NCBI RefSeq assembly: GCF_002950945.1
Contig: NZ_CP012673.1
Location: forward strand, 11,957,501-12,021,500
Reading direction: 5' to 3'
DNA: 64,000 nucleotides
DNA from: Sorangium cellulosum
GTDB taxonomy: Bacteria > Myxococcota_A > Polyangia > Polyangiales > Polyangiaceae
Every line of letters begins with the position of its first letter. Positions within the stretch are counted from its first letter, which is position 1. Positions 1-10,331 of the stretch are shown piece by piece. Below the pieces are notes generated by a model, which did not search any database, was not told the origin of the DNA, and was given only the letters and a program-made list of their open reading frames with translations. The position numbers and the translations under genes were made by a program.

Positions 1-437
1 TGCCCGGCGTGCTCACCGGAGATCGAGGAGACGGAGAGGCGCCCTCGGTGCGCACGATCGCGCTCGGTGGGCGCCTCGCGCCGACGTTGTCGCTCAGCGA
101 GCGCGCCCGTTCGTGGCTGTCGATCGGCATCGGGTATGACCGGTTCGATTTCGAGCGGATGACGGTGCTCGATCCGGGCAAGGGGGCGTTCACCGTGCGC
201 GAGCGCGGCGCGTCGTTCGTCGAGGTGCCCATCGGGGTCGGGATGTCGTTCGACCTCATCCGGAACTGGCTCACGATCGAGCTGGAGTCCTCCGGCGCGT
301 TCCTGCTCGGGCGGGGCGGCGACGCCACCCGATTGGGCCAGGCCATCGACGTTCAGGGGCAGCGGCGCTCGGTCGGCCCGCTCCCGCGGCCGCAAGGCTC
401 GTTCATCCACACCCTCGGCCTGTCGATCGTGCTGTGA
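1..437 (+). CDS. C-terminal part of a probable outer-membrane or envelope protein (partial at left edge)
   Basis: The frame is open to the left edge, so the true start lies outside the window; the visible part is about 145 residues ending at a TGA. The sequence alternates hydrophobic and polar residues in short stretches (SIGIGYDRFDF, VEVPIGVGMSFDL, FIHTLGLSIVL) and ends in a hydrophobic strand, which fits the last strands of a beta-barrel. No catalytic motif is visible and I do not recognise a named family. Its stop codon overlaps the GTG start of the next gene (GTGA), so the two are probably translationally coupled. Function inferred only as envelope-located. Confidence 0.55.
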   Translation, partial: PGVLTGDRGDGEAPSVRTIALGGRLAPTLSLSERARSWLSIGIGYDRFDFERMTVLDPGKGAFTVRERGASFVEVPIGVGMSFDLIRNWLTIELESSGAFLLGRGGDATRLGQAIDVQGQRRSVGPLPRPQGSFIHTLGLSIVL

Positions 438-1027
438 TCCAGGCCGCGAGCCTGCACAGCAGGCTGCCCGTGATCGCGGCCGCGCTCGTTACGGCGGCGC
501 CGGCGTGCGCCGGGGCGACCGCGGAGGAGCGTTCGCAAGAAACGCCGCGTCCTCCCGCGCCGACGGCTCCGGCAGAGCCAGCTGGGCGCGCGCCCCCCGC
601 CCCCCTGCACGGCGCTGCCGAGGACGGCGGTCCGGGCGAGGCGCGCGCCCCCCTGGAGGCCGCGGCGGCGCCGGCACCCGAGCGCTCGCAGCCGGTCGTG
701 TGCACCGGCGACGCGGACTGCGGCTACGATCCGGCGAACGAGCGCTGCGGGACCGATCCCCGGCTCAACCGCCAGCCGCCCCTCATCGACCAGGGGGTCG
801 TCTGCTACTGCGAGGCCGGCGCGTGCTCGCTGCTCCGCGTCGTGCCCGTGCCCTGCGAGGGGGATCATTCCTGCGCGGTCGCGCACGAGCCGCGCCCGCA
901 CCCCGTGCGCGCCACCCGGGAGCGCCCCCACGAGAAGGGGCGCCCGTGCCGCGACTTCACGCTGTCCACCACGTGCGAGCGGACGAACATCTGCACCCTG
1001 CGCCGCCACGTGTGCCCGGCGCGGTGA
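434..1027 (+). CDS. Hypothetical secreted Cys-rich protein
   Basis: A 197-residue protein starting at a GTG that overlaps the preceding TGA. The N-terminus (about residues 10-27) is hydrophobic and ends in PACAGA, consistent with a signal peptide or lipoprotein signal. A Pro/Ala-rich linker of roughly 60 residues follows, then a Cys-rich C-terminal half with about eleven cysteines (VVCTGDADCGYD, VCYCEAGACS, VPCEGDHSC, STTCERTNICTL), probably a disulfide-bonded extracytoplasmic domain. No enzyme motif is seen. The overlap with the upstream envelope gene suggests they act together. Family not recognised. Confidence 0.6.
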   Translation: MIQAASLHSRLPVIAAALVTAAPACAGATAEERSQETPRPPAPTAPAEPAGRAPPAPLHGAAEDGGPGEARAPLEAAAAPAPERSQPVVCTGDADCGYDPANERCGTDPRLNRQPPLIDQGVVCYCEAGACSLLRVVPVPCEGDHSCAVAHEPRPHPVRATRERPHEKGRPCRDFTLSTTCERTNICTLRRHVCPAR

Positions 1028-1046
1028 GCTCGGCCGCCAGGCGGGC

Positions 1047-2006
<960 letters not shown>

Positions 2007-2176
2007 GGGCCCTAAGGTAGGCACCGCGACCGGGGCTGGCCAGGGCCAAGGCCAGCGCCGCGCTCGCCAGCGCTCCCGACACCCCGCCGCGTCCAGCGTT
2101 GACAACGGCCGGCGCCGGTCCACGATCATCGGCCGCGGTGGGCCTGGGGAGGCGCCCTCGTCATGGACGGCCACGC

Positions 2177-2515
2177 ATGTCTCTCCTGATCCCCCTCGCC
2201 CTGCTCGCCGTCGCGGTCCCGCTGGTCCTGGCCCTCCTCAGGGCGAACGAGCTGTTTTTCCTCCGCGTCGAGGGGCGCAACGTCCGGGTGCTCCGGGGTC
2301 GGCTGCCCCAGCGGCTGCTCGACGACATCACCGACGTGCTCCGCGCCGCGCCCATCGGCCGCGGCGCGGTGCGGGTGGTGGTCGAGGACCGGCGGCCCCG
2401 CGTCTACATGGAGGGGGACATCTCCCCGGAGCAAGCCCAGCAGCTCAGGAACACCGTCTCGATGTGGCCGGTTGCGAAGATCCGCGCGGCGCCGAGGCGC
2501 CGCCTCGGCGCATGA
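2177..2515 (+). CDS. Small membrane-anchored protein, DUF3634-like
   Basis: A 112-residue protein that begins with a hydrophobic segment (residues 2-22, SLLIPLALLAVAVPLVLALL), then RANELFFLRVEGRNVRVLRG and a short soluble domain. The pattern 'membrane anchor, ELFFLRV, RVLRGRLPQRLLDDI' resembles DUF3634, a small family of unknown function. An in-frame start further upstream (2099) would add an Arg-rich leader; ATG 2177 places the hydrophobic helix directly at the N-terminus, so I chose it. It faces nadA divergently with a gap of 170 bases and is followed 42 bases later by the ABC1 kinase gene. Function unknown. Confidence 0.6.
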   Translation: MSLLIPLALLAVAVPLVLALLRANELFFLRVEGRNVRVLRGRLPQRLLDDITDVLRAAPIGRGAVRVVVEDRRPRVYMEGDISPEQAQQLRNTVSMWPVAKIRAAPRRRLGA

Positions 2516-2557
2516 CCTCGCCGCGCCGAACCCGCTATCCTAACGAGTCATTCCCGC

Positions 2558-3949
2558 ATGCCCGACGACAAACCCAGAGACAAACCGCCGACCTCGAAGC
2601 TGGGGCGCCTCGCGCGCCTCGCCGGCCTCGCCCCGCGCACGATCCCGTTCGCGATCGAGGGCGCAAAGCGCGCCTTCGGCGGGGCGCGGTCCGAGGAAGA
2701 CGAGGCCGAGGCGCGGCGGAGAATGGCCCAGGAGGTGAAGAAGACCGCCGAGGCGATGCTGAAGACGCTCGGCGAGATGAAGGGCCTGCCGCTCAAGTTC
2801 GGGCAGATGGCGAGCTACATCGACGGGCTCGCGCCGCCAGGGTACGAGGAGAAGTTCCAGGCCACGTTGAAGAGGCTGCTCGACAAGGCGCCGCCCCTGT
2901 CGCCGGAGGCCGCGGAGCAGATGGTGACGCAGGAGCTCGGCGCCCCGCCCTACGAGGTGTTCGCAGCCTGGGAGCGCGAGCCGTTCGCCGCGGCGAGCAT
3001 CGGGCAGGTGCACCGGGCCGCGACCAGGACGGGTGAGCGCGTCGCCGTCAAGGTCCAGTACCCCGGCATGGACAAGGCCATCGAGAGCGACCTGAAGAGC
3101 ATCTCGATGCTCGAGACGATGATGGCGCCCATCGCCAAGAAGCTGAACGTGCGGCAGACGGTCGACGAATTCCGCAGCGTGTTCCTCTCCGAGCTCGACT
3201 ACGCGCGCGAGGCGGAGATGGCCGACCTGTTCCGCCGCATGAACGCCGGGGACGAGAGCGTGTACATCCCCCGCGTCCACCACGGCCTGACGACGAGGCG
3301 GGTCATCACGCTCGAGTTCGTCGACGGCATGAGCTACGCCGAGTTCTGCGAGCGCGGCAGCCAGGAGGCCAAGAACCGCGCGGGCCTCGCCATCTGGCGC
3401 TTCACGTTCCGCTCGATGCTCCGGTACGGCTGGCTCTACGCCGATCCGCACCCGGGCAACTACCGCTTCCACGAGGACGGGCGGGTCGCGATCCTCGACT
3501 TCGGGTGCGTGAAGCAGCTCCCGCCCGAGCTCGTGGACGGCATGAAGCGGTACATGCGCGCGGCCATGGACGCGGACTGGAAGGAGTTCGACCGGGCGTG
3601 CGTGGAGGTGCTCGGCTACGACCCGCGCGACGAGAGCTGGGACCTCTACCGGAGCTACACGATGGAGCTCATGGTCCCTCTGTGTGCGCACGGCACCTGG
3701 AAGTGCTCCCCGGAGAAGGCCCGAGAGACCGTGGCGTACCTGACGCGCGGAATCCGCGGGCTCGCCTTCAAGGAGGGCGAGAAGATGCCCACCATCCCCC
3801 ACGTGCCGAAGATGCCGCAGGACTTCACGTTCGTGAATCGGCTGCAGTGGGGGCTCGCGTCCGTGCTGGCGGGGCTCCGGACCGAGGCGGCGTTCCGGCA
3901 GACCATCGAGCCGTGGGTGCGCGAAGGGGTGCACCCGATCCCGGAGTGA
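2558..3949 (+). CDS. ABC1/AarF (UbiB-like) atypical protein kinase
   Basis: A 463-residue member of the ABC1/ADCK/UbiB family of atypical kinases or ATPases, often linked to isoprenoid-quinone or membrane lipid metabolism. Visible hallmarks: the KxGQ motif LPLKFGQMAS (about residue 80), the Ala-rich nucleotide loop FAAASIGQVHRA replacing the Gly-rich loop, the Lys strand VAVKVQYPG, the catalytic-loop equivalent YADPHPGNYRF, and ILDFGCVKQL as the DFG motif. There is no obvious C-terminal transmembrane pair as in E. coli UbiB. The start ATG begins the charged N-terminus MPDDKPRDKP. Substrate unknown; the neighbours do not identify a quinone pathway. Confidence 0.88.
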   Translation: MPDDKPRDKPPTSKLGRLARLAGLAPRTIPFAIEGAKRAFGGARSEEDEAEARRRMAQEVKKTAEAMLKTLGEMKGLPLKFGQMASYIDGLAPPGYEEKFQATLKRLLDKAPPLSPEAAEQMVTQELGAPPYEVFAAWEREPFAAASIGQVHRAATRTGERVAVKVQYPGMDKAIESDLKSISMLETMMAPIAKKLNVRQTVDEFRSVFLSELDYAREAEMADLFRRMNAGDESVYIPRVHHGLTTRRVITLEFVDGMSYAEFCERGSQEAKNRAGLAIWRFTFRSMLRYGWLYADPHPGNYRFHEDGRVAILDFGCVKQLPPELVDGMKRYMRAAMDADWKEFDRACVEVLGYDPRDESWDLYRSYTMELMVPLCAHGTWKCSPEKARETVAYLTRGIRGLAFKEGEKMPTIPHVPKMPQDFTFVNRLQWGLASVLAGLRTEAAFRQTIEPWVREGVHPIPE

Positions 3950-4052
3950 GTCCGCAGCCGGCAGGCTCGGCGGCGCTCGGGGCGACGATGTCGCCGCCGC
4001 CGCGGCTCTCACCTTGACCTCGATCCCGCTCGCGGTGACATTCGATCGGGGC

Positions 4053-6197
4053 ATGGACGACGAGAGGGCGGCCTGCGAAAGGCGCGTAGGGACGACCCTG
4101 CGGGGCAAGTGGACGATCGATCGCCTGCTCGGGATCGGCGGGATGGCCGCCGTCTATGCCGCGACCCACAAGATAGGGCGGCGCGAGGCGATCAAGATCC
4201 TCCACCCGGAGGTGGCGCGCTCGAAGGACCTGCGCGCCCGGTTCGAGCGCGAGGCGCAGGCGGTCAATCGCTTCCGGCACCCCGGCGTGGTCGAGATCCG
4301 CGACATCGACACGACGGACGACGGCGCGCCGTTCCTCGTGATGGAGCTCCTCGAGGGCGAGTCGCTCGCCGACCGGCTCCAGCGGCTCGGCAGCCTCGAG
4401 ACGGGCGAGGTGCTGCGGCTCATGGACGAGCTGCTCGACGTGCTCGGCGCGGCGCACGACCAGGGGATCATCCACCGCGACATCAAGCTCGACAACCTCT
4501 TCGTCGAGAACGGCGGGCGCCTCAAGGTGCTCGATTTCGGCATCGCCCGCATGCGCGACGGCGTGAAGACGGCGATGCGGACCCGGACGGGCGCGACGCT
4601 CGGGACCGTGTCGTACATGGCGCCGGAGCAGGTGCGGGGCATCTCGGTCGACCACAGGGCCGACCTCTTCGCGGTCGGGGCGACGATGTTCCGGCTCCTC
4701 GCGAAGCGGCGCATCCACGAGGCGCGCACCGAGTCCGAGCTGCTCGTGAAGATGGCGACCATGGCCGCGCCGCCCCTCGCGAGCGTCGCGCCGGAGACGC
4801 CGCAGGGGCTGTGCCTGCTCGTGGACCGGGCGCTCGCGTTCGATCGCGAGCGGCGCTACCCGGACGCCCGCACGATGCAGGCCGACATGCGGGCCCTCCT
4901 GCGCGGGGAGGCGCCGCCGTTCGCCTCGGCGCGCTTCGCGGCGGGCGATCTGCCGTGGGCGGGCGCGCCGCAGGCCCCGCCGATGCTCGCGGCGACGTCC
5001 GCGGCCACGGCGGCGCCGGGGGACCCTCCGCCGCGCCCGCCGGCCCCCTCGGGCTCGAGGCAGAACGAGCTGGGCCCGCAGCCCGGGGTCGGGTCGGAGC
5101 CGAACCTGGGCAGCGGCGGAACGCAGTCATGGGACGCCCCCACGATGGCGGCGCCAGGGCCCGCGAACGGGGGCGTCATGGATCCAGGCCAGGCGCCGGG
5201 GAGTCCTCCGAGCCTGGCGCACGCGGGCTCCGGAGCGCCGAACGGCCCGCCGTCGGCCTTGTACAACACCGGAGCAGGCCACGCCGGAGCAGCGCGCGGC
5301 GCGCCCGCCTCGCTGCACAACACCGGCGCCTCCTACGGCGCGCCCGCCTCGCTGCACAACACCGGCGCCTCTCAGCACAACGCCAGCGCGCCCTACGGCG
5401 CGCCCGCCTCGCTGCACAACACCGGCGCCTCCTACGGCGCGCCTGCCTCGCTGCACAACACCGGCGCCTCCTACGGCGCGCCCGCCTCGCTGCACAACAC
5501 CGGCGCCTCCTACGGCGCGCCCGCCTCGCTGCACAACACCGGCGCCTCCTACGGCGCGCCCGCCTCGCTGCACAACACCGGCGCCTCCCAGCACAACGCC
5601 AGCGCGCCCTACGGCGCGCCCGCCTCGCTGCACAACACCGGCGCCTCCTACGGCGCCCCCGCCTCGCTGCACAACACCGGCGCCTCCCACGGCGCGCCCG
5701 CCTCGAGACACAGCGCCAGCGTGCCCCAGAGCGCGCCCGCCTCGCTGCACAACACCGGCGCCTCCCACGGCGCCCCCGCCTCGCTGCACGGCGCGAGCAT
5801 GCCTTACGGAGAGCAGCCCGCGACCAGCTGGGCTCCGCGCCGCGCCCAGGACAAGCGGCCGCAGAAGCTCGTGATCCTCCTCGCGATCGGCGGCGTGGCG
5901 CTCGTGATCGCGAGCGTGATCGCGGTGTGGATGGCGCTCCGCGACGAGCCTCAGAGCGACACCATCCGCGGGGATCTGCTGCCCGCGCAGAGCGCGAGCG
6001 CGAAGCCAGTCCAGCTCGCCCCGTCGGATAACAACGAGGAGCCGCCGCGAGAGGAGGCGCAAAAAGAGCCCGGGGCGCTCGACCCGAACGCGCGGGACGA
6101 GCTGACGCCCAAGGCGGGCAGCCCACCGCCCGCCAAGACCTACGTCATCGAGTGGTCCCCGAGCCCACCCAAGAAAAAACCACGACGCGACGACTGA
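4053..6197 (+). CDS. Membrane Ser/Thr protein kinase with a 13-residue repeat linker
   Basis: A Hanks-type kinase of about 714 residues. The N-terminal kinase domain has LLGIGGMAAVYAAT (Gly loop), EAIKIL (Lys), IIHRDIKLDNLF (catalytic loop), VLDFGIARMR (DFG) and SYMAPEQVRG (APE), so it should be active; the HRD makes it an RD-type kinase. A Pro/Ala/Gly-rich linker follows, then 12 copies of a 13-residue repeat (YGAPASLHNTGAS), a transmembrane helix (LVILLAIGGVALVIASVIAV) and a short Pro/Lys-rich outer tail. The start is uncertain: a TTG at 4014 is in frame, but ATG 4053 directly precedes a typical kinase N-terminus. Located in the inner membrane; ligand and targets unknown. Confidence 0.88.
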   Translation: MDDERAACERRVGTTLRGKWTIDRLLGIGGMAAVYAATHKIGRREAIKILHPEVARSKDLRARFEREAQAVNRFRHPGVVEIRDIDTTDDGAPFLVMELLEGESLADRLQRLGSLETGEVLRLMDELLDVLGAAHDQGIIHRDIKLDNLFVENGGRLKVLDFGIARMRDGVKTAMRTRTGATLGTVSYMAPEQVRGISVDHRADLFAVGATMFRLLAKRRIHEARTESELLVKMATMAAPPLASVAPETPQGLCLLVDRALAFDRERRYPDARTMQADMRALLRGEAPPFASARFAAGDLPWAGAPQAPPMLAATSAATAAPGDPPPRPPAPSGSRQNELGPQPGVGSEPNLGSGGTQSWDAPTMAAPGPANGGVMDPGQAPGSPPSLAHAGSGAPNGPPSALYNTGAGHAGAARGAPASLHNTGASYGAPASLHNTGASQHNASAPYGAPASLHNTGASYGAPASLHNTGASYGAPASLHNTGASYGAPASLHNTGASYGAPASLHNTGASQHNASAPYGAPASLHNTGASYGAPASLHNTGASHGAPASRHSASVPQSAPASLHNTGASHGAPASLHGASMPYGEQPATSWAPRRAQDKRPQKLVILLAIGGVALVIASVIAVWMALRDEPQSDTIRGDLLPAQSASAKPVQLAPSDNNEEPPREEAQKEPGALDPNARDELTPKAGSPPPAKTYVIEWSPSPPKKKPRRDD
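5295..5804 (+). repeat. Twelve-unit 39-bp tandem repeat inside the kinase gene
   Basis: The 510 bases encode 12 units of a 13-residue motif, consensus YGAPASLHNTGAS, with two 7-residue spacers (QHNASAP) after units 2 and 7; units 10 and 12 are diverged (HGAPASRHSASVP, HGAPASLHGASMP). Several 39-bp units are identical or nearly identical at the DNA level, so copy number is likely to vary by slippage or recombination. It lies between the kinase domain and the transmembrane helix, that is, on the cytoplasmic side. Confidence 0.93.
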
Positions 6198-6214
6198 AGC
6201 CCCAACCGCAGAAC

Positions 6215-8074
6215 ATGGAACTTCGCCCTCTCCTGGTCACGAGGACAAGCTTGCCCGCTGGATCCAGGCTCGCCGGGCCTGCGCTCGTGCTCGCGCTCTC
6301 GGGAGCGTGCTCGGACCCGGCGCCGCCCGGCCCGGGACCCGACGCCGGCGGCAGCGGCAGCGGAGGCGCGCCGTACTGCAACGCCGGCGAGGAGAAACGT
6401 TGCTATCCGGGGCCGGCAGACACGGAGGGCGTCGGCGAGTGCACGGCGGGCGTGCAGCGGTGCCAGCCGGACGGCCAGAGCTTCGGCGAGTGCGAAGGCG
6501 CCGTCGCCCCCCGCGCCGAGGACTGCAGCACCACCGTGGACGACGACTGCGACGGCGAGACGAACGAGGCCGACGCAGGGTGCGTCTGCACCCCGGGGCA
6601 GCTCGAGGCCTGCTACAGCGGCCCGGAAGGGACGAGGGGCGTCGGGCTCTGCGCCGCAGGGCTGCGAGCGTGCGACATCTCGGGGACGTCCTGGCAGGCG
6701 TGCGACGGCCAGGTGACCCCGGCGGCGGAGACGTGCGCGGACGATACCGACGAGGACTGCGACGGCTTCGCGTGCAGCGCGGCCCTCTGGGCCGAGCTCT
6801 TCGGAGACGCGAACACCCAGAGCGCGACGGGCGCCGGCGTGGACGCGCAAGGGAACCTGTACATCGGCGGCACCTTCTCGGGGACCATCCACCTCGGCGG
6901 CGAGACCCTGGTGAGCATCGGCACCGCGGACGTGTACGTCGCGAGCTTCGACCCGTCCGGCGCTCACCGCTGGAGCGCGAGGTTCGGCGGCAGCGGCGCC
7001 GAGACGCTCAACGGCCTCGCCGTGACGCCGGAAGGCAACGTCGTGCTCGGCGGGACGTTCTACGGATCCTTCATGTTCGGCGACAGGGCGCTGAGCAGCG
7101 TCAACGCGCTCGACAGCTTCGTGGCCACGCTGGACCAGGACGGGACCCCCGGCTGGGCGCACGCGATCGGGGACACCGCGGACCAGACGCTGCGAGCCAT
7201 CGCGGTGGACGCGACCGGGAACATCGTGGTCGCCGGCTACTTCAGCGGGAAGCTGTTCTGCTCGACGTCGCCGGCCCCGGTCTGCCCGACGAGCGCCGGG
7301 GGCACGGACATCTTCGTGCGCAAATACGATCCGCGCGGCGCCGTCCTGTGGACCAGGATCTACGGGGACACCTCGAACCAGTTCGCCACCGGCGTCGCGG
7401 TCGACGCCGAGGGCAACGTGCTCCTCACCGGCCGGTACAACGGCAACCTGACCATGGTATCCCGGCAGGTGAGGAACAACGGGCTCGGACCGAACCTGTT
7501 CATCGCGAAGCTCGACAGCGCCGGGAACAGCGTCTGGCTCTCGGATTACGGGGACACGTCGTCCCAGCAGGGCACCGGGATCGCCGCCACCCCGTCGGGC
7601 GCGGTGGTCGTGACCGGGACGTACACGGGCTCGCTCAACTTCGGCCCGGCAGGCACGCTCCCGGCCAACGACGTGCAGACGGCGTTCGTGGTGTCGCTCG
7701 CCTCCGACGGCACGCCCGTGTGGTCGCGGTGGTTCGCCGGCGACGGGGCGCAGGAGAGCGCGGCGATCGCCGCGGACGCGGAGGACAACGTGGTGGTCAC
7801 CGGCTCGGCCCAGGGCGTGGTCGATCTCGGCAGCGGGCCGATGCCGAGCGGCGGCGGCTTCGACGCGTTCATCACGAAGCTCGGCCCGCAGGGCGAGCCG
7901 CTCTGGGCAAAGATGCTCGGCGCCGCCGGCAACCAGAAATCGAACGCGGCGGCGATCTCGCCCGAGACCGGGGTCATCCTGCTCTGCGGTACGGCCGAGG
8001 GGACGATCGATTTCGGCCTCGGCGAGCGCCAGGCGAGCGGCACCGACGCGTTCGCCGCGCTCCTGTCGCCGTGA
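6215..8074 (+). CDS. MopE-type Cys/Asp repeat and beta-propeller lipoprotein
   Basis: A probable lipoprotein of about 619 residues: the hydrophobic signal AGPALVLALSGAC ends in a cysteine followed by SDPAPPGPGP. Residues about 50-190 hold two MopE-like Cys/Asp modules (CYPGPADTEGVGECTAG, DDDCDGETNEADAGCVC, DTDEDCDGFACS). The rest is a series of about 50-residue repeats of the type 'GNVVLGGTFYGSFMFGD...DSFVATLDQDG', as in SBBP/beta-propeller proteins common in myxobacteria. No catalytic residues are seen, so it is probably a surface scaffold, adhesin or binding protein. The frame is open upstream to 6152; ATG 6215 is chosen because it precedes a signal peptide. Confidence 0.8.
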   Translation: MELRPLLVTRTSLPAGSRLAGPALVLALSGACSDPAPPGPGPDAGGSGSGGAPYCNAGEEKRCYPGPADTEGVGECTAGVQRCQPDGQSFGECEGAVAPRAEDCSTTVDDDCDGETNEADAGCVCTPGQLEACYSGPEGTRGVGLCAAGLRACDISGTSWQACDGQVTPAAETCADDTDEDCDGFACSAALWAELFGDANTQSATGAGVDAQGNLYIGGTFSGTIHLGGETLVSIGTADVYVASFDPSGAHRWSARFGGSGAETLNGLAVTPEGNVVLGGTFYGSFMFGDRALSSVNALDSFVATLDQDGTPGWAHAIGDTADQTLRAIAVDATGNIVVAGYFSGKLFCSTSPAPVCPTSAGGTDIFVRKYDPRGAVLWTRIYGDTSNQFATGVAVDAEGNVLLTGRYNGNLTMVSRQVRNNGLGPNLFIAKLDSAGNSVWLSDYGDTSSQQGTGIAATPSGAVVVTGTYTGSLNFGPAGTLPANDVQTAFVVSLASDGTPVWSRWFAGDGAQESAAIAADAEDNVVVTGSAQGVVDLGSGPMPSGGGFDAFITKLGPQGEPLWAKMLGAAGNQKSNAAAISPETGVILLCGTAEGTIDFGLGERQASGTDAFAALLSP

Positions 8075-8101
8075 CCGGAGCGGGGCGCGGTCGAGCGTCC
8101 C

Positions 8102-10027
8102 TCACGAGGCGTCGCGAGCGCCCGCGGGGACGAGCTCGACGCGGCCGAGCTCCTCGTTCGTCGCCGCGATGGCGACGCGGACCGACTCGCCGACGCCATA
8201 CCGGCGGCTCGCGCCGATCAGCGCCTGGGCGGCGGCGTCGGGGCGGTAAGGGCCGTCCGGGAGCGCCTCCAGCGCGATCGTGCCCGTCGCGCCGGACTCG
8301 ACCATCTGGACCACCAGACCGAACGGCTTGATCGCCACGATGTTGCCGTCGATCTCCTCGCCGATGCGGGAGGCGAACAGGCGCGCCACGAGCATGCGAT
8401 GGCGCTCCGTCTCGGCCTTGGCCGCGCTGCGCGCGCGGGCGTTCAGGTGGTGGGCGAGCGACGCGAGCGCCTCGGCGTCCACGTGCTGCTCGCGGCGGCC
8501 CTGGAGGTACTGCTTCACGACGCGGTGCACGGCGAGATCGGCGTAGCGGCGGATCGGGGAGGTGAAGTGCAGGTACAGCGGGGCGCCCAGGCCGAAGTGC
8601 AGCCCTGGCTCGGCCGTGTAGCGGGCGGGGCCGAGCGCCTTGCCGAGCACGGTGCGGATGGCCGGCGCGATCCCCGAGCCGCGGAACTGCGCCTCGAACG
8701 CCGCGAGGCCGCGGGGGCTCAGGCGCGGGCCGAAGCCGGCCTCGACGCCGAAGTTGTGCGCGAAGCGCTCGAGCGCCCGGACGCGCTCCTCGGTCGGCTC
8801 GTCGTGGACGCGGAAGATGCAGGGGAGCCCGCGCGCCACGAGCCAGCTGGCCACGGCCTCGTTCGCCGCCACCATCAGCCGCTCGATGAGGCGGTGCGCG
8901 CCCGTGTCCGCGCGCGGCGAGACGGCGGTCGGCTCGCGCGTCTCGGCGTCCAGCGTGACGTAGGCCTCCTCGCGGTCGAGCTCGACGCCGCCGCGCGCCG
9001 CGCGGACCGTCGACAGCCGCGCGGCCGCGGTGCGGAGCCAGCGCACGACCGGCGCGGCGGCCTCGGGGACGCCGGCGGAGCGGCCCGTGGTCAGGTACTC
9101 CTCGACGGCATCGTACGAGAGGCGGGCGTGCGAGCGGATCACGCTCTCGTGGAGGTCGATCGAGGTGACGCCTCCCTCGGCGTCGATGCGCAGCTCGACC
9201 GTGACCGCGAGCCGATCGACCCCGGGCAGCAGGCTCGCCGCCTCGCTGGAGATCGCCTCGGGGAGCATCGGGATGACGCGGCCGGCCAGGTAGACGCTCG
9301 TGCCGCGGGCGCGGGCCTCGAGGTCGAGCGGCGAGCCCTCCGGGACGAGCGCGTCGACGTCGGCGATCGAGACGAGCACGCGGAGCGCGCCGTCAGGCCC
9401 GGCGGGGATCACGGCGACGGCGTCGTCGATGTCGGTGGTGACGGGCGCGTCGATGGTGACCGTGGTGAGCTCGCGCAAGTCGCGGCGGCCGCGCGAGAGC
9501 TCGCGCTCGATCGAGGCCGCCGCCGCGGCGCGGGCGGCCTCGATGACCTCGGCCGGGAAGACCGCGTGCACGCCGTTGCGGGCGAGGCAGCGCTCGATGC
9601 CGAGGTCGGCGCCCGGCGCGACGACGCGCGCCGGGACGACCACCGCGCCCTCGAGGACGGCGACGACCGCCGTGCCCTCGGCGAGGTCGTCGGCGCTGCC
9701 CGGCTTGAACGGCCAGTCCGTGTTCGATACGAGGCGATCGACCCGGAGGTGCGGCCGCTTCGCGTGCGACACGACGGTCCCGAAGAGCTCGGTGCGATCG
9801 CGGTGGACCAGGGCGAGCTGCGACGCGCTGTAGCGACCCGGCTCCGCCTCCACGACCATGGCGTCCACGACGTCGCCGTCGAGGAACGGGTTCAGATCGG
9901 GCGGCGTGACGAAGGCGGTCGCCGGGCCGAGCGGCGCCGCGCCCGACCTGGCCGGCGAGGCCTCGATGTTCAGAAAGCCGAACCCCCGCGGGTTGACCGA
10001 GATACGTCCACGAACCAGTGCGTGCAT
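8102..10027 (-). CDS. RNase R / RNase II family 3'-5' exoribonuclease
   Basis: A 641-residue cytosolic exoribonuclease of the RNB family. An N-terminal OB fold (VRGRISVNPRGFGFLN) is followed by the RNB core with the Asp cluster TIDAPVTTDIDDAVAV that binds the catalytic metal, and the signature YLHFTSPIRRYADLAVHR, then a C-terminal S1-like region. It is shorter than E. coli RNase R (about 813), lacking the long basic tail, so substrate range may differ. The frame continues upstream to 10174, but ATG 10027 (MHALVRGRISVNP) matches a normal RNase R start. It is convergent with the preceding propeller gene, 27 bases apart. Confidence 0.92.
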   Translation of the reverse strand: MHALVRGRISVNPRGFGFLNIEASPARSGAAPLGPATAFVTPPDLNPFLDGDVVDAMVVEAEPGRYSASQLALVHRDRTELFGTVVSHAKRPHLRVDRLVSNTDWPFKPGSADDLAEGTAVVAVLEGAVVVPARVVAPGADLGIERCLARNGVHAVFPAEVIEAARAAAAASIERELSRGRRDLRELTTVTIDAPVTTDIDDAVAVIPAGPDGALRVLVSIADVDALVPEGSPLDLEARARGTSVYLAGRVIPMLPEAISSEAASLLPGVDRLAVTVELRIDAEGGVTSIDLHESVIRSHARLSYDAVEEYLTTGRSAGVPEAAAPVVRWLRTAAARLSTVRAARGGVELDREEAYVTLDAETREPTAVSPRADTGAHRLIERLMVAANEAVASWLVARGLPCIFRVHDEPTEERVRALERFAHNFGVEAGFGPRLSPRGLAAFEAQFRGSGIAPAIRTVLGKALGPARYTAEPGLHFGLGAPLYLHFTSPIRRYADLAVHRVVKQYLQGRREQHVDAEALASLAHHLNARARSAAKAETERHRMLVARLFASRIGEEIDGNIVAIKPFGLVVQMVESGATGTIALEALPDGPYRPDAAAQALIGASRRYGVGESVRVAIAATNEELGRVELVPAGARDAS

Positions 10028-10331
10028 GGGCGCGGACGGTACGCCAGGTCCGGGCGTTTTCGACCCTCGAGTCGCCCGAAAGACGACGGCGACGCCGCAG
10101 GTGAAATTGCCGCAACACGGTAAATATTGGAGGTCGCTCGACATCACATCATCGCGCCCGCGCCGCGCGCACATGACGGGATGCCTCCGGCCTGTCGCGA
10201 CGTGATGTGGAAAGGCAAGGCGATGTCACCAAAGGTCGCCGCGACGGCTGCAATGCCCTCGTCTGTCAGGGCAGCAAAGGTATGCGCGCCGACGGATCCA
10301 CCGCTCCGGATCGGCTTATACTCGGCGCATC
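10028..10331. other. Intergenic region between divergent exonuclease and FHA genes
   Basis: About 300 bases between divergent starts, so it should hold both promoters. A locally AT-richer patch (GGTAAATATTGGAGG, near 10120) stands out. TATACT at 10317-10322 lies only 9 bases before the FHA GTG start and could be a -10 box giving a nearly leaderless transcript, but no convincing -35 accompanies it. No small gene or strong hairpin was seen. Confidence 0.3.
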
